Below, piece after piece: positions 10,641 through 22,772 of a DNA stretch of 64,000 bases. The DNA lies in contig JAYKYS010000011.1 in assembly GCA_036924285.1 (NCBI GenBank), positions 992,001-1,056,000 of the forward strand, written 5' to 3'. The translations under genes and the position numbers were made by a program. Position 1 is the stretch's first letter; each line of letters begins with the position of its first letter. The DNA comes from Asterella californica (lineage: Eukaryota; Streptophyta; Marchantiopsida; Marchantiales; Aytoniaceae). The notes under the pieces were generated by a model. The model saw only the letters and a list, made by a program, of their open reading frames with translations. It was not told where the DNA came from and did not search any database.

Positions 10641-11600
10641 TGTGGACACCATAATATGCGATATGTGAACCAAGTGACCATTAGAAATACAAACATAGGA
10701 CCTATCGTAGCTGGAAGAGCTATTTACTCTATAAGAGATCTTTACTCTGGATTAGATCTATTTCAACTTGCTGAACACAGTAGAGATAATATCTCCATGA
10801 GAACATCATTGGGGTTGGTCAGAATATGCACACTACCACAAAGAGCAACAAACTCGAAAGTGCACATGATAAATATGATGAACAAGGTTCTTCGAGAGTT
10901 CATTCTTGAGAAGATAAGGCTTTCTTGGATTGCATTCTGATTAAAGGATGTGTAGAGGAGAAGAAAGATGAGACAATTGATCAGAAATGGAGTAGAAACT
11001 TTTGTTGATTACATTTCAGATTGTGATAAGATTTTATCACGACTGGAAGAGACAACTATCAGGTGCCAAATCTTAATTTCGAGTGAGAGAAGTTGTGATT
11101 ATGAGACACTTATGTGGTTGATTTGGACGCAAACCTGATCCTAGTAAACGGATCGAATTGGATGCCATACAACTGATGAAGGATACTTGTAGCTCAACAA
11201 CAAAGAAGAGAAGATTTCTTGGAGCTTGTGTATTCTATCATTTGTGGATTCCGCATTTTGCACATGTGGCACATCCTCTTTTTGATATGTTGAGAAATTA
11301 CAAGAGGTTTGCGTAGGAGGGGAGACATATTGAAGTGATTCAAAGATTGAAGTAGTTGTTATCTTCTCCACCTGTACTTCGTCGTGTGAGTTATGAGGGC
11401 GACAAACTAATGATACTTACTGTTGATACTAGCTCGATAGCCATAGGAATCTCATTGGTTTCAAGATAGTCCAATCTACCTACTAGAGAAGACGGATCTC
11501 ATATAGATGATCCATTTCGACGGAGACGGATTTTGATCGCAAGGAGGAGGTTTTGAGGTTTCGGTCATCTGTGACAAAAAATTAAACATTGGGTGTCGAA
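10641..11600 (+). pseudogene. Element X reverse transcriptase and RNase H remnant
   Basis: The frame at 10656-10940 encodes VNQVTIRNTNIGPIV, AGRAIYSIRDLYSGLDLFQL, SMRTSLGLVRICTLPQRATN and MMNKVLREFI: RT fingers and palm. A seven-codon gap is seen between GPIV and AGRA relative to the copy at 22940-23010. The F-x-DD active site that should follow is destroyed. Further down, 11140-11460 carries degraded thumb and RNase H (GDKLMILTVDTSS). The integrase is missing; similarity ends near 11600. Confidence 0.75.
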
Positions 11601-11739
11601 TCTTAGAGTTCTTAGAGCCTACAGAGTCAAGATGAATGACTCTATCGATTCTTGAAGACCGTTCAACAAAAAGAAAAAGTCTTCAAATTGGCGTTCTTTG
11701 ACTTCTTTACTACAGATTGGATGACTATTTTAGCTATGG

Positions 11740-11975
11740 ACACGATTCTTGCTATATCGCCAGTTACATGGACTGCACTCATGACCCTCATTTGAATTAG
11801 GATGATTTGATCATCGATCTAGTGGTATAATGAGTAATTAAGGCGTTACGAGTTGGATTTAGATATGAATTATGCTTCATGTATTGCTAGCTACGTGGAC
11901 TACACTCTCCATTCTCATTTGGGTTAGGGTGGTATGACCATCGAGCTAGTGTTATATCGAGCAACATTGATGTAG
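11740..11975 (+). repeat. Diverged ~125 bp tandem repeat
   Basis: CTTGCTATATCGCCAGTTAC (from about 11740) and TATTGCTAGCTACGTGGACT (from about 11880) open two related units. Both continue with a block like TGGACTrCACTC, CTCATTTGrrTTAGGrTGrT and CATCGAkCTAGTGkTATa. Identity is only moderate, so the duplication is old. No coding content. Confidence 0.65.
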
Positions 11976-12199
11976 TGGCGCTATTGCATATGTGGTCTCT
12001 GTACATAGGCTGGATAACTAGATGTTGTTGTGAAGCTTAGTGTTAGCAAAGGGGTGTTTTTTTTTGTTTCCAATTACACTTCAATAGTTCTTGTCAAAAG
12101 ATTGGATTATGAGACTAGTTCATGGACTTGGTCAAGGCTAGAGACAATTCTAGTCTGCTCACCTCATTGTTTTGTGATACATAGCGAAGGTTTATATAA

Positions 12200-13150
12200 A
12201 GTGAAGTTTGGATATATATGAAATCTCGTTCTCCTGATTATATGTATTTCTTTCTCTCGGCATTGTTCAAACACCCACGATATCTCTACAGCCAAGAACC
12301 CCACATTTTTCTAGATAACTTTCACTTTCAAATTGGCTCCGTACATTCATCTATAAGTGATAGGTACAATGGTCATGAACATGTCAGGGAAGACTTCAGG
12401 ACAGCTTCCAACCTTTTTTGTCGATCAAATATGATTACTGTCTTTGTGATCATTCCACTCCTGATTGCTTCTCGTATGAGTTGACAAAACCATCATCAAG
12501 TGTCAAAGCTCTCAACATGTGTCATTACGTAAGCTAAAATAATTGGCTTGTTGTCTTTGTCAAGAACTGAAGTCATTAAAATTTGACACGGGCACTTCTT
12601 GTTCTTGCTATGACAAGCATCTATTGTTATATTCTTCTGACAGAAGGGTAGTATGAACTCGGAAGCTCCTGATGTAATAAAAGCTCTACATAAAGTTTAA
12701 GGGCTACTGTCTCAATTCTCTCATGCAAAAATGATCAAATTGTCAATGCTAGAAATATGTGTACATAGTGCGGGTATGTAATGAAATGATTCACATGTAT
12801 CTCATACATCTATCCTCTAGTATGCTCGCGATCACATCAAACAGACATGTATTGGGTGCACTTTTGGTAATTGTCATGGATTTCTTCTTGAAAGTTTCTA
12901 ACTCGATATTATGATCTGTTGCTCAGATCTTTACCAAGAAAACTAGAGATGGAGGTTGACCTGCTAGGTGACTAAGACATGTGTGCAGTAATTCGCACAT
13001 TGTAACCTTGATTCGACCGCAATACTTCCCTCATTGAGCTCTTACTCTCCACATACAAAGATTTATCACCATCCGAGGAGAAGGTCCACCATTATTCTAC
13101 CAGCAATGAGGTATCTCAGCTAAAGCCTTGGATTTTCATCTTGTTCTTAA
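12200..13150 (-). pseudogene. Mutator-like (MULE) transposase remnant
   Basis: Read on the minus strand, 12640-12550 gives ITIDACHSKNKKCPCQILMT followed by SVLDKDNKPIILAYVMTHVE, and after a stop WFCQLIREAIRSGMI and IIFDRQKRLEAVLKS (to about 12385). The order D-x-x-H-x-K, LD-x-(D/N)N-x-x-(P)-AY-x-x-x-x-E, WF-x-x-x-L, (S)DR-x-x-x-x-x-A is that of the MULE/MuDR DDE transposase domain. The serine before the second Asp is Phe here. Two frameshifts and stops break it. Sequence up to 13150 may be the N-terminal part. No terminal inverted repeats were found. Confidence 0.6.
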
Positions 13151-13159
13151 ATTTTTGTT

Positions 13160-15128
13160 TTTTTAGTAAAGAAGTAGATTAATTAGCATAGTTGAAGAGA
13201 AAGAATAGTTTTAGTTGTAGTATGAGTTTCTTAACCAAAATATTATTCATAATAGAAATGAAGAAGCTATAACGTTCAAATGTTGTGTCGGGTAGTTTAG
13301 TTGGATTCTATAGATGAAGAGTTGCAAGGGATACCTCATTTGCTGAGAATGGATATCGAATGACGAAGTTATGACCTTAGGAAGAATGACTGAACTAGAG
13401 TGACGGCTAAGGTAACTTCATCAACGAAAGACCGAAGGAACTTCGCACGTGAGGAGTGGTCAAGCAAGGATATAAGAAGGGTCGGAACATTTTATTTTTT
13501 ACTTTTTACTTTCGGATTTACAAGAGCGCATATGAGATGAGAGTTGAGAATCGATGAAGTTGGACTTCATTGAAGTTAGTGGGAGCAAACACTTTTGGGT
13601 TGGGAAATGAGATTTTAAGAGGAAGTACTCTGGACTTTGTCTGCTAAAAGAATACATGGAATGCAAACAATGAGGAAGACACCGGTGAGATTAAAATCTT
13701 TTGTGATGAAGTGATATGATCTTCGATCTTCTGACGCGATGCAGCTCGAGGACTTGGGGTTGTCTTTCTTACTATAGATCTAGGGCGTTGGATCGATGTA
13801 CTACAGACTTCGTAGCGCATTTAGGACTTGGAGTTAAAGTTGAACTTGATGATTTTCAAAACTCACGACATCAAGTCAAAGAGAGAGATAGCATGGAGGA
13901 GAAGATGATCTAAATAGAGATGTAAGTTGTGAAGGTCAAAGACACAAATACTTCAGCGGTACAAGAGGTAGAAGAAATTTTTGGTAAAGTTGACGAGGTA
14001 TTGACTTCGTACTATCACTAAGGTTGATACTTCAGAGTAGAAGTTATTGATGAGACTTCATATCAAGATGACGACAGAAGCAGATCCTTCGGCAAAGAGT
14101 ATGGTAGTTAGAGTAGCCGAGCGAATAGTTAGAGAAATGAAGAAGATTAGAGAGATAGTTAACTTATCATTGAGTAGTATAGCTAGGGAGTTATAGTTAG
14201 GTAGAGTAGATACTTCTGTTTGTACACTAAGGGACCTTTATTTGACAATCCAAGTGCACCTCTTACTTCGTAGGTAGTTAGATCTGTCATTTTCGAGCGA
14301 ACTTATATATAAGTGTTATATTGTTTGTACTCGATATTTCTTAGTGTTTGTTATTTTGGATTTGTGTTTGTTAGAAGTTTACGGAGCCATTGTGTGTTTT
14401 TCTTCTTTGGAGTATTACCTACAATGTTTCATAGTGTGTTGTGGTAAGAGTGAGACCGGATGATGGAGTTCTTCGTAATTTACATATGAAACCTGAGTAA
14501 GAGTTTGAGGCGAAGTATGAGAACAGACCAACTACTACGAACTTTGTTTTGTTACGAAGTTAGAGCAAAGTTTGTATAGACGAAGTGATATTTCTGGAAG
14601 TTTCTTTGATGGATAAATTTCTTCTTAGTAGTGGACTTCGTATGAAGTGTTCTGAGAATAAATTGTAGTAGAACAACTTAGTGTGAAGATACTTAGCATT
14701 TATAAGTTTTGAGGCTACTTAGTAGCACTTCAATAGTACTATTTTGGTTAAGGTATGTTATTAGTGACTATGTATTCTTATTGTTCTTATGTTCATGAGG
14801 TCCATGACCTATTTAGTATCGATAATGTTGGTTGTCAAGATTATCAACTCTGTCTTGTTGGACATACTTGAGTTTGAACTCTATCGAGAATGATTTCTCT
14901 CCGTGAGAATAAAAGACAACTATAAAGAATCACCGTTGTTATTTGTTTACTGTGTTTGTATAATACTTACTTGCATCTTTGTGGATTCGATCCTAATATT
15001 ACTACTTTTGAGCATCTTTTGATTTCTTTGTGTGTTACAACTTTTGACCTATACGTCATATCGATTCACTTCAATACTTTCAGTTGCTTGTGAAGGATTC
15101 TTTGTTGCAATCCGTCTACCAAAAACGT
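13160..15128. other. Non-coding stretch rich in CTTCGT/ACGAAG words
   Basis: No coding similarity. The hexamer CTTCGT and its complement recur many times between 13360 and 14650 on both strands, including GGACTTCGTATGAAGT near 14635. A TATA-like ACTTATATATAAGTG lies at about 14303-14317. The composition suggests eroded LTR or satellite-like DNA, but no boundaries could be set. Confidence 0.3.
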
Positions 15129-15419
15129 TGTCGCGACGAGAGTCTTTCTTCCTCCTGACTGTGATAGATTAGGGAAACGACCAAAAAGAAAAACAAGTTG
15201 CTGCTGATGATGAGATCTCAAAACCCTACTTCTTGCCGTCATCAATTACAAGACAAACACTCAAACAGACACCCAGCAGACACTCAAGCGCACAGATAGA
15301 TCTTTCTTCAACTGTAAAGAAAAACTCTCTCTCTCTTCCTCTCTTGTTGGGAGTGGGCGGTGCTTTAAGAACCACAGATAAAGCGTCACCATTGACCGAC
15401 TAGGAACCTTTTGACGGAT

Positions 15420-15770
15420 GGACCTTGTCGAGGTTCAACCCTTCAACCGTGCCTTTTCTCCAAGTTCACCTCATTCTCAATATAGTAGATGAAATTCAGG
15501 CCCCTGACTCTTATTCCTCTCTTTGCGTCAACCTCCCAACTGAAAACTCTCAAAAATTTGATTCAAAAACGATCAAAAGCCTCTCACAGATCATCAACCC
15601 GGTCTCCGCTCAGTAGACTGTCTCTTGTTCGTTTAGAGGGTAGCTCTGCCTCCAATCTGTATATTTGATAAAGTTTTTGCATTTAAACTCTTGTCTATCC
15701 CTTGCGTCGATCTCCTCACTAAATTTCCTCAGAAATTTCATCTCCTCAACCCCCAAGCTTCTCCTACGCG
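15420..15770 (-). repeat. LTR-internal diverged duplication in Z
   Basis: CTCTTATTCCTCTCTTTGCG near 15508 and CTCTTGTCTATCCCTTGCG near 15687 open two related stretches. Both run through a block like CTCMCAACTGAA, then CTCAAAAATTT or TCAGAAATTT. The offset is about 175-180 bp. It lies near the 3' end of the LTR (minus orientation), consistent with a subrepeat within the LTR of this family. Confidence 0.5.
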
Positions 15771-15771
15771 T

Positions 15772-17053
15772 TGTCGAGCTACTTGACGGCTACATGCTTG
15801 ACTTCTACTCCGACGCTTGAGTTTAATAGTTCTAGAAGTTAGCTCATATTACTTCTAGTCCTTTATGTATATGTTTGACACCTTTGCATACGGTGTTAAC
15901 ACTATTTTGAGTCTTAGTAGATTGATTACCATGTTGATAGAGCTTAAGCTCATGGGTTGTATTTGCGTGTCGCCCATGCATGCTTTCTAGCTGATTTAAG
16001 TTATTTTTTGGGGATGCGTGTCGTTTTAGGTAGTTTAAGTTTTACGCTGGCACTCTAGGGGGCTTGACGTGGTAGCCTATGAGTGTAGATAAGTTACCAG
16101 GTAGTTTAAGGCACAAAAGGACAGTCAAGTGGAGCTATGAACTCCCATTTATTCATTTTTGTCTTTTGTAAAACTCTAAGTTTAGAAACAGAGCTCTAGA
16201 GTGGATTTCGAGCATTTGGTGAGGGATCTTCGAAATCTGGGAGCACAGGGAGAGAGAGCTCGTCATGCCAAGCACTTCCAGTGAAATTTTCGATCGATTT
16301 GAGGCAATAAAGACGAAGTTATGACCAATTGAAGTTCGAATTGTGCTAGAATTGAATCACTTTTGTTGGATTTAGGGTTTTCAGTGTCACTCGCAGCAGA
16401 TTTGAGGAAATTGCTTCAAAACTTCGAGGTTGTGTTCTCTGCCAGCAGGGCTACGATTTCCCAAAAAGTTTCATATCGATTGAGCGACTGAGTAATTCAG
16501 GGCGGCCGCTGAACTGTGGGGGTCTGAAAAGCTCTTAATCTAGAGCAGCGACTTCAGAGGAGGAGATCTAGAGTTCTGTGTACATTCAGGAGTCCCAACT
16601 TCACAGGGATGTTCAGCATCCTGTAGACTTCAAATACTGTGAGAATATTTGAAATTCATCGAGCCAATCTTCTGTTCTAGGTTGAAATAGCCAGCTGGGT
16701 ATTAAAAATTGCTGCAATTTTCTTACTCAGAGCTTTTCTGTCCAAATCTCGGTGCTGGAATTTGATCTCAGGCTGAAACTTCGTGTGTGTGTTCAGTAGT
16801 ACCTCATTTACATGTAGGGGAAGTTTAGAAGTCTAAACCTTCATAATTTTCCTCTCCTTGAGTGTCAAAGTTCACCGCCTAAACCTATTACTACTAGTTA
16901 GACCTAAATTTCACTTTTTGAGCATATTAGAGGATCCTACACACCTGTGTGAGTGTCTATAGCCCTTGTTGTGACCTGAAAGCCAATCTCTTGAGTAAAC
17001 CACCACAGCCAGAAGCCCGACGCTTTCTTAGATAGATGGATCACACTCCGACA
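15772..17053. mobile_element. Solo LTR-like insertion (1282 bp) in the 3' LTR of Z
   Basis: Comparison with the other LTR of Z (18062-18573) shows that 15772-17053 is extra: flanking LTR sequence continues on both sides (CCCAAGCTTCTCCT before, CTCTCCTTCTGCTCTT after). The insert starts TGTCGAGCTACTTG and ends CACACTCCGACA, so it has TG...CA ends within a TGTCG/CGACA inverted repeat. Flanks are GCGT (15768-15771) and ACGT (17054-17057), a 4 bp target duplication with one mismatch. It has no coding frame. Orientation is not certain. Confidence 0.7.
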
Positions 17054-17473
17054 ACGTCCTGACAGCTCTCCTTCTGCTCTTTGTAGAAAGTCCACTATCT
17101 CCCGCAGCTGCAAGTTAATTAACCTAAAAGGTAAATCCCCAGCTAAGCTGCCCCCCTGCTGTCCTTATAAGCAGAACTACTTATCAGAAGCAGGCCCCTA
17201 GCTAAGCTGCCCCCTGCTATCCTTACGTACAAAACCTTAATTACTAAACCAGCTCCATTTTTAATAAAAGCTTCACAGCTGTCTTTACAAAGCCGACCCC
17301 TTCATTACTAAAGGTCTCACAGTTTTCTTTGTCATTACTAAGGTGACTCGATGATTAATTAACTGATTAGTTTCTCGTGCTCTTGATGTCATCATGAATA
17401 TACCACAAGCCATCCAATGTAGGCCGAAGCCCTTACACTTATGAGGCGACCCCACAGAGCTTACAACCCCTCA

Positions 17474-18061
17474 TATGCTTCCAAAATATGTGTTCAGAGG
17501 CTGCCCAGTGGCGGTTAGATACAACCTATTATTCTGATAGTTGACTACGCCCTCTCGCAAAACAACTGCTAAGTCTTGACAGTCTCCTTTGAGATGATCT
17601 GGGCTGTCACACCAAATACATCTCATGATAAAGGTTCCTCCTACAGGTCGAGCACCTGGTGCAATGGGTCGTTGAGCTCTCCTTAAATCTGCCATCTCAA
17701 CCCTCAAATCTCTCAACTGTTGAGTGAGCTCTTCAATCAGGTTATGTTGATTTCGGTTCTCAATAGGTCGTTGCTGCTGTCTAGGTCCTCTCTGTGCTAG
17801 GATATGTACTGCAGGCGCTTGAGGAACCACTTGGGGAACCACTATAGGTGCTTGGAGAATCACAATAGGTGCCTGAGGTATTATAGGAGGACCTATAGGA
17901 ACATGAGGAGCTACTCTCTGCTCTGGCAAGGTCTCTAGCTGCAGTACCATCCTACCACGACGTTGTCTAGCAAGAGTGGATACTGCTTCCTCCACTCTCC
18001 TCCAATCAGATGTAACTCCCCCTTCAGCTCCACGATCAGCCAACATAAAACAAAGTCTGTC
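17474..18061 (-). pseudogene. Ty3 gag fragment with CCHC zinc knuckle (Z)
   Basis: A 191-codon frame is open from an internal ATG (18046) to a stop at 17471. It encodes GVTSDWRRVEEAVSTLARQR, a proline/glutamine-rich linker of APIV-type repeats, a coiled-coil-like segment (LIEELTQQLRDLRVEMADLR) and the knuckle CIWCDSPDHLKGDC with all ligands present. It then reads LREGVVNYQNN and NTYFG before running into the LTR at GCATAT. The N-terminal half of gag, protease and pol are missing. Being open over 191 codons, it is better preserved than the X copy, though truncated at both ends. Confidence 0.85.
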
Positions 18062-19312
18062 CGCTGTAGACTGTCTCCTGTTCGTTTAGAGGGTAGCTCT
18101 GCCTCCAATCTGTATATTTGATAAAGTTTTTGCTCCTAAACTCTTGTCTATTCCTTTGCGTCGATCTCTTCACTGAATTCCCTCAGAAATTTCATCTCCT
18201 CAACCCCCAAGCTTCTCCTGCGTATCCCGACGGCTCTCCTTCTGCTCTTCGTAAAAAGTCCACTATCTCCCGCGGCCGCAGGTTAATTAATCTAAAAGGT
18301 AAATCCCCAGCTAAGCTGCCCCCTGCTGTCCTTATAAGCAGAACTACTTATCAGAAGCAGGCCCCTAGCTAAACTGTCCCCCTAGGTTCTGTACGTAAGA
18401 CTTACGTACAGAACATTAATTACTAAACCAGCTCCCTTTTTAATAAAAGCTTCACAGCTGCCTTTACAAAGCCAACCCCCTTACAAAGTCATCCTGAATA
18501 TACCACAAGCCACCCAATGTAGGCCGAAGCCCCTACACTTATGGGGCTACCTCAAAGGGCTTACAGCCCCCCAATATGCACATCAGGTATCTCCCATGGT
18601 ATATTCACGATGACATGTGGAGGCTTAGGCCAGGAAGCTCACGATTAAGAGAGATACCGGTCTCCCGTCCCTAGATATGCAGGACGTGGCTGCATATCCA
18701 ACATAGACTCCCTTCCAAGAGGCCAACATGCCGGAATAGGAACCAGAGGCCAGAGGGAATTGATCCTGAGACCACTTTCTTCCTAGGCAGGCGCCTTATC
18801 ACTGGGATGGCATTTGGTTCCGTTCTAAAAGCATTTACAGTCTGTACATATGCTTTTACTGAAAATTTTTTGCTGCAAAGTCTTTACTAGCCTTTCCTAT
18901 GCTAACTTCTCTATACAACTCCGTTTTTAAGAATGAAGAGTCAAAACTATAGTACTCATGAACACCTACACGCTCACGCTATCAGATTGAGAGTCTGAGT
19001 CACGAGCTAGAATCAACAGATTTTCCTCTTTTGCATATTTCTCAATCTAAAACCCGTACTAACTATTGCTTAAAACACTTTCTGTCAAAACTGGAAGCAT
19101 GAAGTCGCTCTCCTTGTCGAGCTCTGCATTCTGGTGTCTTTCGACCCCTTCAGGATGATATTCCAATCTAAGCTAAGGGGCAGCTTGTCAAGCATGACCC
19201 CAACTTAGCTCCTGCCCAGCTTGATAAGCTAAGGTGCAGCTTCCCGGACAAATGCTGGTTGAATGTCTTCTGAAGTTCCGTTTCATCATGTGGAATGTCA
19301 CGCACTACGACA
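18062..19312 (-). mobile_element. 5' LTR of element Z (minus)
   Basis: The segment is homologous to the 5' LTR of the plus copy at 21555-22550. The two share the start TGTCRTrkTGCRTGA, a middle block with GTGTTC(A/T)TGAGTA(C/G)TATAG, the CATCTAGGGACGG/CATATCTAGGGACGG block, and an AGCTTAGCTRRG-rich tail. The part 18062-18579 recurs next to the gag fragment as the 3' LTR remnant (17057-17478 plus 15604-15771). The LTR end is truncated: gag follows directly, without PBS or leader. Confidence 0.65.
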
Positions 19313-21554
19313 ACATTGCGCCTCTAAACAAACTTAATGAATATTCTAGATTCATAGTGGCTCATGCGAAGAGAGCTGAGGCGTTGTCTATCCTAAATTA
19401 AAATTCAGAAAAACTTTTTTGAGATTTCATTTTGGACCCATACTTGCAAACGCAAACTCTGCAAGAAGCATAAGATTTTGTTCTCTGAAACGCTCGATCA
19501 TATAAAAATGACCAGAACTCCATTGCACAATCCAATATTCTGCAAAACATTCAAACTCTACACCATATATGAGTCGACTTGCCGCTTCATGGACATGTTC
19601 CATGCTCTTGCCATTCATGTCGTGCTCTTTATCAGTTGATTTGTGCATATAAGCTCATCGTCTATCAAATACAAAGGATAAATTCTCAAATCGCCGGTTA
19701 TCCATTATAGAGAAATTCACTCCAAGACTTCCACTCGGAAATAAAAGTTGGTCGATGATATGCTCCAAGAAAACATAGTCATCATGTTATTTTGCACATC
19801 CATGGTTGAGTGCTCATAAACTTCATTCGTACTTCATGTCATGTGATCGATCATCACCAAAGCAGTCCCTGGAAGTTCGAATATTCTACCGAGTATCCAA
19901 TAGTTAGAATATCATATCGTTCTCACATTCTTATGCTTACGTGAGAGCTATTTTTGAACAATCAGCTGATCATACTATCAGGTTGGCTTCTATGATCCAC
20001 TTTGGAAGCCACGTATAAAACGCTATAAGAAGACTGCCAAGCATGGTGGTCAAGGAAAGCTCAAAAAGTTGAGGGGGTGATCATGAAAGGAAAGTTCCCG
20101 AGAGGTGTGTGATCATATAAATTTCTCCTCAAACTTCAAACGTCGATAACTTTTGCCTCGCAACTCGGAATATGATAGTCTTGGTGTCATCGAAAAGCGC
20201 TTGAAAAGCCCTATCTAACGATATCAAATCTAGACCAAACTAACTTCCATAGCCTCAGTTATAAATATTTGAAGGTTTCACACTCTCTAGTCATAAAATC
20301 TGAATGAGCTCTCGTGCAAATTATCACCTCCTAACCCACAACACCCTTTCCTACTGAAATCTGTGAAAGCCTTCGCATAGAACTGACATTCAACACTTAT
20401 GTAGAGAGTAAGCTTCAAACCCTGTAGTTCTCGAAACCAAGACTCCAACTCATGCATTTGATCTGACATTGAAAAGGTCTCATCACCCTCTTTCTAATGG
20501 TACTAAGCATGATAGGAACCGAGCATGTACAAGAAACTATGAGGTTTGAAGTCTCGGTTATTTTTTCTCTTCAATAAATCTACACAAGGTCTCGTACAGA
20601 TTTGTTATATTGACCCACTTTAATCCCAAAATCCATCCCAAAACCTTATCAAGTCTTAAAAATTATGCTAGAAATTGTGGACAGCCTCTTCACACCTACT
20701 CCACATTCCGTAGACTCAACCTCAAAATGTCCCAACTTTTATACTATAAGGAAGCTGGTGTTAAAATCCAAATGTTGTCTTGTGGCGTTCATGCACATGG
20801 TGACACATGCAAGTTCGCCAAGTCTCACGTGTGTTTGATCGTCAAGTGACACACATGCGTACCTCAGTCTAATCCATCACCTTAGCCCTAATGTCATGTC
20901 AGCGTTTCTTTCCAATCAACCCTTGTCATTTCAGCATCTTACCATCTCAGTGCTCTACCTCATCAACATCCTGGATGTCACATCATCTTGTCGGATGCCT
21001 TCTCAACATCGCGACGCACGATATCTTAAAAGTCAAAACTGCTCGTCATCTTAGACTAGTTCGTGATGATAAAAATATCAATTTTGATCGTCTCAACAAG
21101 ATCTGCGCAATGCTGCTGTCAGAAACATGTCCGGATCAAGTTGATAAAATTCCATCCTATAATTTTTAGGTTTAACACCATAGTCTATCCACTGTACAAC
21201 AACAGAAGCTGAGAAATAAAATGCATTTTATAGTCGACTCGGTTAGATCATCAAGTACTTAGAAAGCAGAAAAATGCTGAATCTCGTTCGATCCAATCAG
21301 CTCATCTCACTAAGAGTTTGAGATTCAAATCCCAACTTAAAACTTGAGAATGAATATATTCTCATTGCATGATGATGTTCACTGTTCAGTTGATTGTGGC
21401 TCAAGAGGGAAATTAATAATAATTACCCAAACTAAAAGTCTCGCATCAGAGTCGTCTTTTTTGCATGTGAGAGTCTGAATGTCATGTCATAATCATTATG
21501 TACATAGCGGATGAGAATGTCCTTCAAAGATTCATGAGTTTCTCTACTTCACGT
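19313..21554 (-). mobile_element. LTR-like DNA of S family, reverse orientation (approximate)
   Basis: No coding similarity. On the minus strand, about 20230-20130 reads GGGCTTTTCAAGCG, then CCAAGACTATCATATTCCGA and CGACGTTTGAAG, a block related to 3990-4060 in the S-type insertion. A TATA-like TAGTATAAAAG lies at about 20735-20750 on the minus strand. The likely LTR spans roughly 19400-21175; ends and target duplications could not be placed. Confidence 0.35.
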
Positions 21555-22550
21555 TGTCATGTTGCATGATCTCTTGTATATGGAAAGATGGTTACAAAAG
21601 GGTTTTTTTCCACGATGAACATAGTTATAAAAGAAGCTACCATGGAGCTTGTTAAGCTAGGCATGAGCCAAGCTAGGGCCAAGCTAGACAAGCTTCCCCT
21701 AACTTATAATCAAAAGAACTATTAAGAAGTTATGAAGGTACTAGGTGGAAGCTCTTCTTGAATAGAGCAGACATCTATTTTTGTTTTCACAAAGCAAGGT
21801 TATACTAGATGTTTGTGTCATTTTAGTTTAAAAATGATAAAAGAGAAAACTCTATCATTTTTTGCTGGTGACTCGGATTCATTATCTGCTGACACCATCA
21901 CGCATGTGTTCTTGAGTAGTATAGTTTTGGCTCTTTTGTTACAAAAATGGGGAACTACAATGAAAGTAACACGTAAAAAGTTAACAAAGGAGATAAAAGC
22001 ATGTTCTATTGACATATGTATATGTTTAATTACTTTATTGAACAGAAGACGGAGCCACCTTAGTGGAAAGGCATCCACTTAGGAAGAAGATATGCCTAGA
22101 TCAAATCCTCATAGATCATAGTTCTTATCTCATTTTGTTGACCTCCTAGATGGAAGTCTATGTTGTGTGTGTGACTGCATCTTGCACATCTAGGGACGGA
22201 GGATCAGTATCCTCCTTAAACGTGAGCTTTCTGACCTAAGCCTCCGTATGCAATTGAGATTATGGACGGAGAGATACTTGATTCAGCTATGAGAGAGATG
22301 TAAGTCCTATGGGGTGGTCTTGTAGCTGTGGCTTGACCTTGACCATAAATCATGGCTTAACTCATAATCTAGGTTGCATCAAGGGCTTGTAAAATTTAAT
22401 TAAGCAAGGGGTCAGCTTAGCTAAGATGCTACTTGATAAGTAAATGTGCATATAAAGACATAAATGTCCAAGCTTAGCTAAGGAGCTGCTTAACAAGGGG
22501 ATTGTTATTTAGATAAGTCAACATATGAATCAGAGTTTGAGGACATTCAA
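21555..22550 (+). mobile_element. 5' LTR of element Z (plus)
   Basis: The segment starts TGTCATGTTGCATGA. Its first ~300 bp recur at 25589-25885, about 4 kb downstream, in direct orientation. The rest is homologous to 18062-19312 on the minus strand. AGCTTAGCTAAG-like words are frequent at 22400-22500 and at 21645-21700. The 3' end is not exact; a region without family similarity (22550-22770) separates it from RT, and gag and protease are missing. Confidence 0.65.
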
Positions 22551-22772
22551 GCGAGTTCAAGAGACTGCGTGCGCTTAAGAAAATGGGAGAGATTGTGATC
22601 GTTGAGTATATTGATTGTAAAATTGAGACGTGAATAAAGTTTTTTGAGTCTTGGAAGAAATATTTGCATAGATTTGAGTGTCTGATTGACCTTGGTGGCT
22701 ACAAGCGACTGTATTTGAGTTCTGAATACTAGCAGCGATTTGTTTTTCTTTTTTGTCGTTCTCACAATCAAT

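Larger units (their letters stand above)
15129..19312 (-). mobile_element. Internally deleted Ty3-type LTR element Z (minus)
   Basis: On the minus strand the order is 5' LTR (19312 to about 18062), gag fragment (18061-17474), 3' LTR part (17473-15129) containing a separate solo LTR. Termini on the plus strand are TGTCGCGACG at 15129 and CACTACGACA ending 19312, giving TGTCG...CGACA ends. Flanks are ACGT (15125-15128) and ACAT (19313-19316), a possible 4 bp target duplication with one mismatch. The minus-strand start TGTCGTAGTGCGTGA matches the LTR starts at 21555 and 25589. Pol is completely absent and no PBS remains. Confidence 0.6.

Noticed and set aside
21320..21350. GAGATTCAAATCCC, resembling a tRNA T-arm or pol III B box
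   Set aside because: No cloverleaf can be formed around it and the A box is poor. Not enough to call a tRNA or SINE.
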